Origin: Barnesiella sp.
GTDB taxonomy: Bacteria; Bacteroidota; Bacteroidia; Bacteroidales; Muribaculaceae
Reading direction: 5' to 3'
Length of the DNA: 54,775 nt
NCBI GenBank assembly: GCA_014800945.1
Contig: JAAVFD010000020.1
Span: forward strand, 1-54,775
Under the pieces are notes generated by a model, which did not search any database, had not been told where the DNA came from, and saw only the letters and a list, made by a program, of their open reading frames with translations. A program made the position numbers and the translations under genes. Shown here piece after piece: positions 8,727 to 17,380 of this stretch (position 1 is its first letter; each line of letters begins with the position of its first letter).

Positions 8727-9743
8727 TCAACGTATTTCAATATCGGGCAATTCAACATCGGTCCATTCCCCCCAGTCATCGACAGATACATCGAAGCCGG
8801 AATCAACCTGACTGTCCTCATCAATAAGATATAATCCTTTCACTACAATCAGACCTCCACGCGGCTGCTTGCGCACCTGGGAAGTAATATCGTGCTCAAA
8901 AGTAGTCATCTTTCCATTAGCACACAGCACTTCAAGATTCAGCTTGAAGTCAAGCGCCGGGTCAACCATAGCCCCGTCGCGGAATTGCTCACCGGGGAAA
9001 GATGGCACTCCGAATGTTGTCACCCTGGCAAGGAATCCCCACTGACAAAGTTCGCAGTCAAACAGCACTGTAGCCTTATCCGAAGTAGTAGATCCATCCT
9101 TAAGCATCACTTTTTCCGCCATCCCGGCAATAGCACCTCTGGCAAGTTTGGCGTATTCAAGCCCCTCATCAAATTCGTATCTTATAATATAGGTATATAC
9201 CAAGGGGCGCAAAACCGCAGTGAGTGTGGTGTCTCTATGCGGGTCAGCACCCTGCATATCTGTGAGATACGCACCGTAGAGCACATCAGGCGGACTCACT
9301 GTACGCTCTCCGGAGTGAAGCGGATTGAGCGTTAACCTTGAGCGGGTGGTAGTGGTTGCAGTCATTTCAGCGACAGATGCATTATCGTCCACCACCACAT
9401 ATTCTGTATCGTTGTTATACAGCAAAATATCGCATTTACCGGAACGAAGCCCTGCAACTCCTCCCTGTCTGTCAAGAAAATAGAGACTCGACTCACCAGA
9501 CTCCTGCGAATAGGCGTGCATACTGACAGTTTCCGGTAAAGACGGGCAATATGACCGGTACTCCCCGTTGGCAACTGTATCCCAGCTCTGAGCGTGATTC
9601 ATTCCGTAGTCTCGCTCCCATACCTGCTCGTAGGAGAGTGACACAGCCGTGTTGCGGAAGTGGTCATAACAAAGATCCTCTCTGCACGATGTGACAGCAA
9701 GAAGAACTAAAACACAAAGAAAAGATGTTTTAATAATCTTCAT
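8727..9743 (-). CDS. DUF5119 lipoprotein, candidate pilus anchor
   Basis: 338 residues with a lipoprotein signal ending at Cys20 (L-A-V-T-S-C). DUF5119 is recognised from C-R-E-D-L-C-Y-D-H near the N-terminus, D-I-L-L-Y-N-N-D-T-E-Y-V, PPDVLYGAY and the long beta region after it. The family occurs in Bacteroidales pilus operons between the DUF3575 barrel and the fimbrillins. Unlike the four pilin-like proteins here it has no Ser-Arg-Ala site near residue 50, which would suit a protein that stays lipid-anchored. Its start overlaps the previous stop by four bases (ATGA). Confidence 0.75.
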   Translation of the reverse strand: MKIIKTSFLCVLVLLAVTSCREDLCYDHFRNTAVSLSYEQVWERDYGMNHAQSWDTVANGEYRSYCPSLPETVSMHAYSQESGESSLYFLDRQGGVAGLRSGKCDILLYNNDTEYVVVDDNASVAEMTATTTTRSRLTLNPLHSGERTVSPPDVLYGAYLTDMQGADPHRDTTLTAVLRPLVYTYIIRYEFDEGLEYAKLARGAIAGMAEKVMLKDGSTTSDKATVLFDCELCQWGFLARVTTFGVPSFPGEQFRDGAMVDPALDFKLNLEVLCANGKMTTFEHDITSQVRKQPRGGLIVVKGLYLIDEDSQVDSGFDVSVDDWGEWTDVELPDIEIR

Positions 9744-10990
9744 TTTTTACCTTTTCCCTTCTTCGTCTCACCGCCCCAGGGATGCCATACTATGGCGAAC
9801 TTAATTTTGAGCGGTCCGAAATAACCGGTTGTTTTTTCGCGACTGTAAACATGATGACCGTCAACAGGTTCATAGTCCTTATATCTGAGATTCATATATC
9901 CTACACCGAGACCTGCCTCAAATGCCACCTGCGAGGATATGGGATGGGAAAGTCCGAAACTAATGCCTCCGAAAACTCCTGAGCCCCTATGCCCGGTGCC
10001 TCCATTTTCAAAATCATACCAAGTGTAGCCGGGGAAAGCACCGACATAATACCCTTTCAACGGAGTAGCAGTCGGGAACCACCAGCGCACTTCGGGTGAA
10101 ACCAACGCCAATTCAAAACATTTGTTCTTGCGCTTATTTTTCCACCAAGCCATATCATATTCCAGAGCGGCACTCCAGTTGTTGTGGAACCGATATTCAA
10201 GTTCAATGGACGGCACGGTGACAAAGTCATAAATTAGATTTGTCTTTATGGCAAAATCTCCGGCATAAGAAAATCCGGCAGGCTCCGGATATACTACCGG
10301 CTTATGTGGACTCAGTGCCTGAATTTTAGCAGCGCACACACAATTTTCGCCGCAGATTTTATCTCTATTATTTATGCCGAGTTCAACCATTCGAACCGCA
10401 CTGAGAACAGAATCAACCGCTGCCGGCGAACCAAAGGTGACATTAACGCGTCCTCTCAACTCAGGAAAAACAGTTTCTTTCAGATAAGCATATGTCTTAC
10501 CTTTGTTCAGTTTTTTAAGGCGACTCAAACGTTTTGCCGGATCACCGTTAATAATCTCAACTACCGCCTCGGCATCATTTATATCCGAACTTGAAATGAC
10601 GGATAGCAGTTCCGCCCAGCCTTCCTCACCGTCAATGATATAGAAAACGCTATCCGGCAAACCGGTTTTAGCCACCAAATCCTTAATCAACATTGCAGCT
10701 CTGGAATCTCCGATGCCCCTATTGATAGAGTTCACCGCTCCCGGACCTGAGAAATAGGTTATATCAACCGCCACACTATCAGCATTTATGCTAAATGCCT
10801 TAAGGTTGCGAATTAGACTGCTAAGATTAACTTTGTTGCTATGAACTGTCATATCGGGAGCATTCTGCCCGATTCTATATGTTAGCTTTGTTCTCCCGAC
10901 TGAGTCAGGCAACAAGACATTATTCTGAGAAAAGGCTACCGGAGAAGATATTAAGCACACCCCCAGCAAGAAATGCCATAGATTCCTCAT
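9740..10990 (-). CDS. DUF3575 outer-membrane barrel protein, first gene of the pilus operon
   Basis: 416 residues with a signal peptide (MRNLWHFLLGVCLISS, cut after Ala-Phe-Ser). The N-terminal half contains a repeat resembling OmpA-type periplasmic sequence (V-D-I-T-Y-F-S-G-P-G, R-G-I-G-D-S-R-A-A-M-L). The C-terminal 170 residues are DUF3575: FAIKTNLIYDFVTVPSIELEY, LEYDMAWWKNKRKNKCFEL, V-R-W-W-F-P, YVGAFPGYTWYDF, G-G-I-S-F-G-L-S-H-P. Such barrels head pilus loci in Bacteroidales and are thought to help pilin export or anchoring. A good promoter lies just upstream, so it probably starts the six-gene transcript. Confidence 0.8.
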   Translation of the reverse strand: MRNLWHFLLGVCLISSPVAFSQNNVLLPDSVGRTKLTYRIGQNAPDMTVHSNKVNLSSLIRNLKAFSINADSVAVDITYFSGPGAVNSINRGIGDSRAAMLIKDLVAKTGLPDSVFYIIDGEEGWAELLSVISSSDINDAEAVVEIINGDPAKRLSRLKKLNKGKTYAYLKETVFPELRGRVNVTFGSPAAVDSVLSAVRMVELGINNRDKICGENCVCAAKIQALSPHKPVVYPEPAGFSYAGDFAIKTNLIYDFVTVPSIELEYRFHNNWSAALEYDMAWWKNKRKNKCFELALVSPEVRWWFPTATPLKGYYVGAFPGYTWYDFENGGTGHRGSGVFGGISFGLSHPISSQVAFEAGLGVGYMNLRYKDYEPVDGHHVYSREKTTGYFGPLKIKFAIVWHPWGGETKKGKGKK

Positions 10991-11025
10991 TCGTTGAGTT
11001 TACTGATTGTTGTTTATTATCAGCG

Positions 11026-11059
11026 CAAATTTAATAAAAAATAACAACTTGCGCTCAAA
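11026..11059 (-). promoter_or_regulatory. Promoter of the pilus operon
   Basis: Read on the minus strand: TTTG at 11059-11056, 22 bases, then TAAATTTG at 11033-11026, a perfect -7 element with a slightly long spacer. The predicted start gives a leader of about 30 bases before the DUF3575 ATG. No invertible-repeat pair flanking this promoter was seen, so there is no sign of phase-variable inversion. Confidence 0.6.
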
Positions 11060-11191
11060 AAAAATGCCATTAATATTAATCATGCCCCGAACTGACGGTA
11101 GGCATCAAGGGTAAAACGACCCATAATTCTTCGGCAAACTCTGTTGGAGACCGTGCAATCTTAAATGTCAAAAGAATCCAACAAATATAAG

Positions 11192-11215
11192 ATAGCCGCA
11201 GATAAATCCGGCTAT
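11192..11215 (-). terminator. Weak terminator-like hairpin after the CotH gene
   Basis: ATAGCCG (11192-11198) and CGGCTAT (11209-11215) form a 7-bp stem overlapping the CotH-family stop codon. The following bases on the minus strand are CTTATATTTG, a poor U-tract, so termination would be weak. Confidence 0.35.
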
Positions 11216-12750
11216 TACAATCGTGAGAATTCTTTTTTGAGGCTTTCAAAGCGCTGAGTTAGCCAGACCTTAATATGCTGAACCTCGTTGGTATAGTTAC
11301 CCCAGACATCGGTGTTTGGGCCAATGCTCGAATATAATATATTCCACTTATAGTCATTCTCCCTCACCGAGTATCGAAGATACTGTGCGTTAAGATTGAT
11401 ATCGTTAAAAATATCATTCTGCCTACTATAGAAATAGTTAAACCGCTCTTTAACTTTTGCCACAAAGACGGGATCCTGAAACAGCCTTGAATACCACTGA
11501 GATTTAATGACCCACAATCCTTCGGGAGAAGAAACATCCGAATTGTACACATTACCCATTGCAAGGTCAAAATCCCATAGCGGCCCCATCTTGAGCTTTT
11601 CGCCACGCTTAAGATTCATGAAACAGCTGGTAGTGAAAACAGCATCCAAATTTTTAGTAATTTCATTTATTAGATACCAGTCAACAAAGGAATTAATATC
11701 CAGATATTTCTGCCATCCATGCTCCGAATCGGTAAACTTTTCGCTGAACAGAGCCGCATCCGCGTCAGATAAGAATTGCCTGATATAATGATAATTTCCA
11801 TCACCAATTGCCACATCCGGGTCTTTTATACTTACTGAATTTTCAATATGTTCAACATTAAATATAATGTCATCGAACTCGGTTTTTCCATCTATCTCCA
11901 ACAAGAATCCATCCTCTCCCACATTGACGCGGTCCGGTGAAATTTTCAAATGATCGCATAGCTGATATGTGCCGTTATACCTGCCATTCATCATCACCTC
12001 AACAAAGTGACTCTTAGGCGTATATTCAAGGTTGCTTATTGAACCCATATAAAAGGCGGTTGAATTACGGAGCATAGTCTTATCCATATAGTTGGCAAGA
12101 AGCACCCAAGACTTATCCTTTGGCTCATCCAATAGTGACACGCTGCTGTTGAATTTAATACGATAAGGCTTTTTAGCCGCCGCCCATGTTGAATTTCCAC
12201 GCCCCTTAATCTTACCTTCAACCTTTATTACCTCACCGGCAGAGCGGGTAGCGACATCCTCAATAAGAGTAAAGTGAGCGTCAATATATGAATCTTTTGA
12301 AATAATCTCTTTTTTCTCCTCCGTTTCAATCCATAAAACCGGTAGTCCGGTAAAGGCATGGACATATACAGAGTATCGCTTCATCTTATCTTGAGATTTT
12401 ACGATAAGCAATACGGGTGTCGTGAAGTCTATAACAGACACCCGGCTTTCAATCAGCTGATTTTCAGCATACACCCTCTCCCCTTCAAACGAAAAGCAGG
12501 GTATCAGCTGCTTATGCTGCATTATATTGGGTATCCAGCAATGCACCACGCTATCTCCAATTATTTCACACACAGCATTTTCCACCATTTCACGAGGATT
12601 GTCGGTAGCAAAAAACTCCATAGAAAGCAGTCTTGGCTCTATGGTGTCGTCAAGCGGAATGTCAGGTTTATCATTTACTTTTGCCGAGTTGCTGCAGTTG
12701 GATAGTAAAAGATTCCCCAGTAAGATAAAAATCCAGAAAAGATGGCGCAT
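11215..12750 (-). CDS. CotH kinase family lipoprotein
   Basis: 511 residues with a lipoprotein signal ending at Cys19 (L-L-L-S-N-C). An Ig-like or cadherin-like N-terminal region is followed by a CotH protein-kinase-like domain from about residue 165: K-G-R-G-N-S-T-W, K-K-P-Y-R-I-K-F, LLANYMDKTMLRN, E-V-M-M-N-G-R-Y-N-G-T-Y-Q-L, and late G-P-L-W-D-F-D-L-A-M-G-N, the Asp-containing block typical of the family. CotH proteins of Bacillus phosphorylate spore-coat proteins; secreted Bacteroidota versions have no settled substrate, so a surface or extracellular protein kinase is only an inference. It is single-gene, with its own -7 promoter box upstream. Confidence 0.8.
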   Translation of the reverse strand: MRHLFWIFILLGNLLLSNCSNSAKVNDKPDIPLDDTIEPRLLSMEFFATDNPREMVENAVCEIIGDSVVHCWIPNIMQHKQLIPCFSFEGERVYAENQLIESRVSVIDFTTPVLLIVKSQDKMKRYSVYVHAFTGLPVLWIETEEKKEIISKDSYIDAHFTLIEDVATRSAGEVIKVEGKIKGRGNSTWAAAKKPYRIKFNSSVSLLDEPKDKSWVLLANYMDKTMLRNSTAFYMGSISNLEYTPKSHFVEVMMNGRYNGTYQLCDHLKISPDRVNVGEDGFLLEIDGKTEFDDIIFNVEHIENSVSIKDPDVAIGDGNYHYIRQFLSDADAALFSEKFTDSEHGWQKYLDINSFVDWYLINEITKNLDAVFTTSCFMNLKRGEKLKMGPLWDFDLAMGNVYNSDVSSPEGLWVIKSQWYSRLFQDPVFVAKVKERFNYFYSRQNDIFNDINLNAQYLRYSVRENDYKWNILYSSIGPNTDVWGNYTNEVQHIKVWLTQRFESLKKEFSRL

Positions 12751-12775
12751 ACATTTTGTTTTATAGAAAACGCCG

Positions 12776-12783
12776 CAAATATA
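12776..12783 (-). promoter_or_regulatory. -7 promoter box for the CotH-family gene
   Basis: TATATTTG on the minus strand, a perfect TAnnTTTG. No TTTG is found 19-22 bases upstream, where there is only a U-rich terminator end, so the -33 element is weak or absent. Confidence 0.45.
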
Positions 12784-12800
12784 TAAAATATCCTATATAA

Positions 12801-12835
12801 AAAAATGAGAGGCTGCGAATCAACCTCTCATTTTT
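12801..12835 (-). terminator. Terminator of the phosphohexomutase gene, probably bidirectional
   Basis: A 12-bp arm AAAAATGAGAGG (12801-12812) pairs with CCTCTCATTTTT (12824-12835) around an 11-base loop. On the minus strand it sits 20 bases past the mutase stop and ends in a long U-run. Symmetry would allow it to work in either direction. Confidence 0.85.
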
Positions 12836-12854
12836 AGAATATTTCAGTATTTTA

Positions 12855-14609
12855 TCAATCGATTCCCAAATCTTTTTTGATAACCTCGATTTTTGCATCT
12901 GCGGCAGCTACGGCTGAATCATACTGTTCGGCAGACTCCATTTTGCCTCTTACCTCGACATAGAATTTAATTTTAGGCTCTGTGCCTGAAGGACGTACTG
13001 AAATTTTGGTACCATCCTCAGTGAAGTACTGAATAACATTTGATGTTACAGGCATATCAATCTTGACAGTCTTACCGGAAACAGCATCAGTCACATTGAG
13101 GGTTTCATAATCCTTGATAGTGATAACGGGGCTTCCACCGATGGTTTTGGGCGGATTAGCGCGGAAGTTCTTCATTATCTGCTGAATTTCCTCAGCACCC
13201 TTTTTGCCCTGACGCACGAGCGAAATACCCTCTTCGCGTGAGAAACCGTACTTGATGTAAATATCCTGAAGCATCTGCATGAAGTTCATGCCCTTCTGCT
13301 TAGCCCAGGCAGCAGCTTCCGCGAGGAGCGACACAGCCGAAACAGCGTCCTTGTCACGTGCAAAATCCTCAGCAAGGAAACCGTAGCTCTCTTCACCTCC
13401 ACCGAGATAGCGGGCAGTGTTTTCATGGTCGCGGATAACAGCAGCAATCCATTTGAAGCCTGTGTAACAGTCAAACATACGGATATTGTTCTTATCGGCA
13501 ATACTCTTGATAGTTTCTGTTGTGACAATTGTCTTGACAATATATTCGTTGCCGGTGAGTTTGCCAAGCTCGGCATTTCTGGTCATGATATAGTTGAGGA
13601 GAATCATCACAATCTGGTTGCCGTTGAGCAGCACATACTCTCCGGCAGCATTTTTGGTTACCGCACCGATACGGTCAGCGTCCGGGTCAGATGCCATAAC
13701 AAGGTCGGCGCCCACCTCCTTAGCTTTTGCAATAGCCATTGCCATAGCCGAGGGCACTTCGGGATTCGGAGACGCTACAGTGGGGAAATTTCCGTCGGTA
13801 ACATCCTGCTCCGGCACATGGATGATATTTTTGAAACCGTAGTTTTTGAGAGATTGGGGTATGAGATTGACACCGGTGCCATGGATAGGAGTGTAAACAA
13901 TCTTCATATCAGCGTTTGCCTCAACAGCCTCGGGGCTGAGCTGAAGTCCTTTGATTGCCGCGAGGAAGGCGTTGTCAACCTCTTTACCAATGATGGTGAT
14001 ATTTGATTTATCGCCCTTAAACTTTATTTCGCCAACACCTTTGATGCGGTTAACGTGGTCAATGATATTGGTGTCGTGAGGAGCGATTATCTGGGCACCG
14101 TCCTCCCAGTAAGCCTTATATCCGTTGTATTCCTTGGGATTGTGGCTGGCTGTGATATTAACACCGCTCTGACATCCGAGGTGACGGATTGCGAAAGACA
14201 GTTCGGGAGTGGGGCGGAAACTGTCGAACAGATAAACCTTTATACCGTTTGCCGAGAAGATATCTGCAACAATTTCAGCGAAAAGACGGCTGTTATTACG
14301 CACATCATGTCCAACAGCCACCGAAATCTGAGGTAGATCGGCAAAAGCCTCCTTGAGGTAATTTGCGAGTCCCTGTGTAGCGGCTCCTACAGTGTAGATA
14401 TTCATACGGTTAGAGCCAACGCCCATAATACCGCGGAGACCTCCGGTGCCAAATTCAAGGTCTTTATAGAATGCTTCGATAAGGTCGGTTTTATCTTCCG
14501 CCTCAAGCATCTTTTTGACTTCCTTTTTAGTAGCGTCATCATAGCCCTCACCGAGCCACACATTTGCCTTTGCCACAACGGCATCGAGCAGTTCCTTGTT
14601 ATTTTCCAT
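12855..14609 (-). CDS. Phospho-sugar mutase (phosphoglucomutase/phosphomannomutase family)
   Basis: 584 residues from the ATG at 14609. It interconverts hexose 1- and 6-phosphates in the cytoplasm, feeding glycogen and cell-surface sugar synthesis. All four family signatures are present: the active-site phosphoserine loop T-A-S-H-N-P (Ser near residue 155), the magnesium loop D-P-D-A-D-R-I-G, the sugar-specificity loop G-G-G-E-E-S-Y-G-F, and the phosphate-binding R-P-S-G-T-E-P-K near the C-terminus. Length matches the long form found in Bacteroidota and Gram-positive bacteria. It is flanked by its own promoter and terminator, so it is monocistronic. Which hexose it prefers cannot be told from the sequence. 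Confidence 0.92.
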   Translation of the reverse strand: MENNKELLDAVVAKANVWLGEGYDDATKKEVKKMLEAEDKTDLIEAFYKDLEFGTGGLRGIMGVGSNRMNIYTVGAATQGLANYLKEAFADLPQISVAVGHDVRNNSRLFAEIVADIFSANGIKVYLFDSFRPTPELSFAIRHLGCQSGVNITASHNPKEYNGYKAYWEDGAQIIAPHDTNIIDHVNRIKGVGEIKFKGDKSNITIIGKEVDNAFLAAIKGLQLSPEAVEANADMKIVYTPIHGTGVNLIPQSLKNYGFKNIIHVPEQDVTDGNFPTVASPNPEVPSAMAMAIAKAKEVGADLVMASDPDADRIGAVTKNAAGEYVLLNGNQIVMILLNYIMTRNAELGKLTGNEYIVKTIVTTETIKSIADKNNIRMFDCYTGFKWIAAVIRDHENTARYLGGGEESYGFLAEDFARDKDAVSAVSLLAEAAAWAKQKGMNFMQMLQDIYIKYGFSREEGISLVRQGKKGAEEIQQIMKNFRANPPKTIGGSPVITIKDYETLNVTDAVSGKTVKIDMPVTSNVIQYFTEDGTKISVRPSGTEPKIKFYVEVRGKMESAEQYDSAVAAADAKIEVIKKDLGID

Positions 14610-14652
14610 ATCGGTAATTATATTTAATGATTTCAAAATTCGGGGTATGTGA

Positions 14653-14683
14653 CAAATTTACAGCAATTTCACGGAAAATCAAG
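14653..14683 (-). promoter_or_regulatory. Promoter of the phosphohexomutase gene
   Basis: On the minus strand, CTTG (14683-14680) is followed by 19 bases and TAAATTTG (14660-14653). The -7 element is perfect and the -33 element has one mismatch to TTTG. Confidence 0.6.
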
Positions 14684-14713
14684 CGTGTTGAATCTAAAAA
14701 AACAAAAAAAGAA

Positions 14714-14737
14714 TCCCCGGCACTTTCGCGCCGGGGA
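14714..14737 (-). terminator. Terminator of the OmpA-family gene
   Basis: An 8-bp GC-rich stem (14714-14721 with 14730-14737) closes an 8-base loop. On the minus strand it is followed by TTC and a run of Us, 40 bases past the stop codon. Confidence 0.9.
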
Positions 14738-14778
14738 CTCAGAGTCACTTATTTATATAATTCTTACGAGATGTCTCG

Positions 14779-15975
14779 TTAGGGCTGTGTGAAGATTACG
14801 ATACGGTTCCAGTTGTTTGTTTCGTAAGGCTGAACATCTGAGCCGTTAGCCTGGATTGAGAGGCGAGAAGCATCAACTCCGTAATTTACGATTGCATCAA
14901 CTACTGACTGACCGCGACGCTGAGAGAGCTCCATGTTGTAAGCTGAAGAACCGGTATCCTTATCAGCGTAACCCTGAACAATCACATTAACAGAGGGGTT
15001 AGCTTTCATCCATTCAGCAACGTTGTAAACATTGACCATTTCTTCGTCTGTGATATTCGCGCTGTTGATAGCGAAGCGAACTGAGGCGAGCATAGGAGTC
15101 TGAACAACTACTTCCTGAGCTACTACTTCGGGGCAAGGAAGCTGTGCTTCTGCTGCTGCGAGAGCGGCTGCTGTTGCAGCGAGTTCGCCACGGAGTGCAT
15201 TTACCTGACCGTTAAGCTGGTTGATATAGCCGAGGTATTCGCAGGGGTTGTAAGCTGTGTATTTACGTCCGCCGATGTTGTAAATGAAACCACCATAAAC
15301 ATTCACGTTAGCTTCGATGGGGTCACCTGATGCAACATTGTTGAAGTTGTCGCCGTAGAAGTTAACTCTACCTTCAGCGAAGAAGTCAACATATTTGCAG
15401 AGGCGGAAGCGGAGCTGGATACCAGCAGATACAGGGAGAGTCCATTCTTTAGTCTTGCGGTGTCCGTCGCCATCATAAATAGAAGCGGTAGCGGGATCAA
15501 ATCCCCAGGTGTATGTGCCGCCTAATCCAACGAAAGGAACGATGCTGAACACACGGTCGGTTTTAGGTCCTGAGATTGAGTTGAACATATCCCACATAAG
15601 GTCAGCATTGAAGTTCAACATGTTAGCGCTCTGTCTCTTAATCCAGTCCTGGTGCATCTTGCCATAGTAACCGGTAACACGGAATCCCAGATAAGGGCTG
15701 AAGTAGTGACCGAAACCTACATTGTAGAGGGCTGTTACGTGACGTTTGTCTTTACCGTTTGCGAGGTAGTGGTCTCCGTAAGGCACCTGCATACCTGCAC
15801 CTGCCTGGATAAACCAGTTGTCTCTCCAAGAAGAGGTGTAGTTTGTTTTGCACTCTACCGGAACTTCGGTAACAACAGTTTCTTCTACAACAACTGCTTC
15901 CTGAGCATTAGCTGTGTTCGCTGTGAACATCATAGCACCGCATCCTGCGATCGCTAAAAGAAGGTTCTTTTTCAT
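14779..15975 (-). CDS. OmpA family outer-membrane protein
   Basis: 398 residues. Signal peptide of about 25 residues ends in A-N-A-Q. The N-terminal part is a beta barrel with the conserved N-W-F-I-Q-A-G-A-G start, P-Y-G-D-H and F-S-P-Y-L-G-F-R-V. The linker holds an Ala-rich coiled segment and ends in V-A-Q-E-V. The C-terminal OmpA peptidoglycan-binding domain shows V-R-F-A-I-N-S, V-I-V-Q-G-Y-A-D-K-D-T-G, and S-Q-R-R-G-Q-S-V-V. It ties the outer membrane to the cell wall and is usually abundant. The leader is over 130 bases long; an imperfect -7 box (ATAGTTTG, 16120-16113) is the best promoter guess. It is transcribed away from dxr. Confidence 0.9.
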   Translation of the reverse strand: MKKNLLLAIAGCGAMMFTANTANAQEAVVVEETVVTEVPVECKTNYTSSWRDNWFIQAGAGMQVPYGDHYLANGKDKRHVTALYNVGFGHYFSPYLGFRVTGYYGKMHQDWIKRQSANMLNFNADLMWDMFNSISGPKTDRVFSIVPFVGLGGTYTWGFDPATASIYDGDGHRKTKEWTLPVSAGIQLRFRLCKYVDFFAEGRVNFYGDNFNNVASGDPIEANVNVYGGFIYNIGGRKYTAYNPCEYLGYINQLNGQVNALRGELAATAAALAAAEAQLPCPEVVAQEVVVQTPMLASVRFAINSANITDEEMVNVYNVAEWMKANPSVNVIVQGYADKDTGSSAYNMELSQRRGQSVVDAIVNYGVDASRLSIQANGSDVQPYETNNWNRIVIFTQP

Positions 15976-16173
15976 CTCTCGTAATTTTTTTTGTTAAACT
16001 TATTTTTTTAATTATTTCTTTTTTTGTTCCGCTTCCCCGGTGGTAAAACCTTGATAACCGTGCCGTGGGTGGCGTTTTGATTTAATAACATATCCTTACT
16101 TTTTTTTGTTCGCAAACTATTGTAATTTTTTTTGATTTTCTTTAAATATTCCCTCAGATTGGACTTTTCTCAC

Positions 16174-16181
16174 TAAATTTG
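16174..16181 (+). promoter_or_regulatory. -7 promoter box for the dxr operon
   Basis: TAAATTTG, a perfect -7 element, 30 bases before the dxr ATG. No clear TTTG is found at the expected distance; ATTGG near 16157-16161 is too close. It lies in the 236-base divergent gap with the OmpA-family gene. Confidence 0.55.
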
Positions 16182-16211
16182 CACCTTAATTTATATAATA
16201 TCCCGAAAATA

Positions 16212-17375
16212 ATGTATAAAAAAAATATAGCTGTTATCGGAAGCACCGGCTCTATCGGCACTCAGACGCTCGATATTGTCAGCGAAAATCCGGATAGATT
16301 CGGGGTGAGTATTCTTGCCGCCGGGAGCAGAGTGGATGAACTCATAGAGCAGGCAAAGAAGCATCGCCCTAATTTAGCAGTGATTGCCGACGAATCGAAA
16401 TACAGCACCCTGCGCAATGCGCTTGAGCCGCTCGGTATTGAAACCGCTGCCGGTAGCAAAGCACTTGCCGAAGCTATGGAACGTGATGACTTTTCAACGG
16501 TTGTCACCGCTACTGTGGGCTACAGTGGACTTGAACCCACCATCCGAGCGATTCGCTCCGGCAAAGATATAGCACTTGCAAACAAGGAAACTCTTGTTGT
16601 TGCCGGTGAACTTATCACTAGGATGCTCTCTACCTCAACTGCGACAATTCTGCCGGTTGACTCGGAACATTCGGCTATATACCAGTGCCTTGTAGGTGAA
16701 GACCCTGCCACAGTTGACCGGCTGATCATAACCGCATCCGGAGGTCCTTTCCGCACCCGCTCCGCACAGGAGCTGCTGAATGTCACCGTGGCAGACGCGC
16801 TTAAACACCCGAACTGGAACATGGGAAACAAAATAACCATCGACTCTGCCACAATGATGAACAAGGCGTTTGAAATAATTGAGGCTCGCTGGCTTTTCAA
16901 TATTCCCGGAAACAGAATAGAGGCGGTGGTGCATCCCCAGAGTATTGTTCACTCCATGGTTCAATTCTGCGACGGAGCAGTAAAAGCTCAGCTGGGAGTG
17001 CCCGACATGCATCTGCCTATCAGATACGCCCTCGGTGACGCCCGCAGAATGGAATCCCCGGAAAGGCGGCTGACACTCAGCGACTATGCATCGCTGACAT
17101 TCGAGAAGCCAGATGTTGAAAAATTTCCCTGCCTGAATCTTGCCTATCGGGCTTTAGATGAAGGCGGCACAACTCCTTGCGTTATAAATGCCGCCAATGA
17201 GATAGCCGTTGCAGCCTTTCTTGAGGGCAGAATCAAATTCCTTGACATTTACAAGGTTATCGAATCAACACTGGCACGTACTGAATCAACAAAACACCCT
17301 TCTTACGATGACCTCGTGCAGACAAACACAATCGCAAGAACCAGAGCAAACGAAATAATCAATTCACTGAATTAA
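16212..17375 (+). CDS. dxr: 1-deoxy-D-xylulose 5-phosphate reductoisomerase
   Basis: 387 residues from the ATG at 16212 (the upstream TTG is inside the promoter). It makes 2-C-methyl-D-erythritol 4-phosphate, the committed step of the MEP route to isoprenoids, using NADPH and a divalent metal in the cytoplasm. Visible signatures: the NADPH loop G-S-T-G-S-I-G (residues 10-16), the metal-binding P-V-D-S-E-H-S, the S-G-G-P-F-R loop, N-M-G-N-K-I-T-I-D-S-A-T-M-M-N-K and V-V-H-P-Q-S-I-V-H. Length is normal. It is followed after five bases by rseP, a pairing common in bacteria, so the two are probably co-transcribed. Confidence 0.97.
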   Translation: MYKKNIAVIGSTGSIGTQTLDIVSENPDRFGVSILAAGSRVDELIEQAKKHRPNLAVIADESKYSTLRNALEPLGIETAAGSKALAEAMERDDFSTVVTATVGYSGLEPTIRAIRSGKDIALANKETLVVAGELITRMLSTSTATILPVDSEHSAIYQCLVGEDPATVDRLIITASGGPFRTRSAQELLNVTVADALKHPNWNMGNKITIDSATMMNKAFEIIEARWLFNIPGNRIEAVVHPQSIVHSMVQFCDGAVKAQLGVPDMHLPIRYALGDARRMESPERRLTLSDYASLTFEKPDVEKFPCLNLAYRALDEGGTTPCVINAANEIAVAAFLEGRIKFLDIYKVIESTLARTESTKHPSYDDLVQTNTIARTRANEIINSLN

Positions 17376-17380
17376 TTAAT

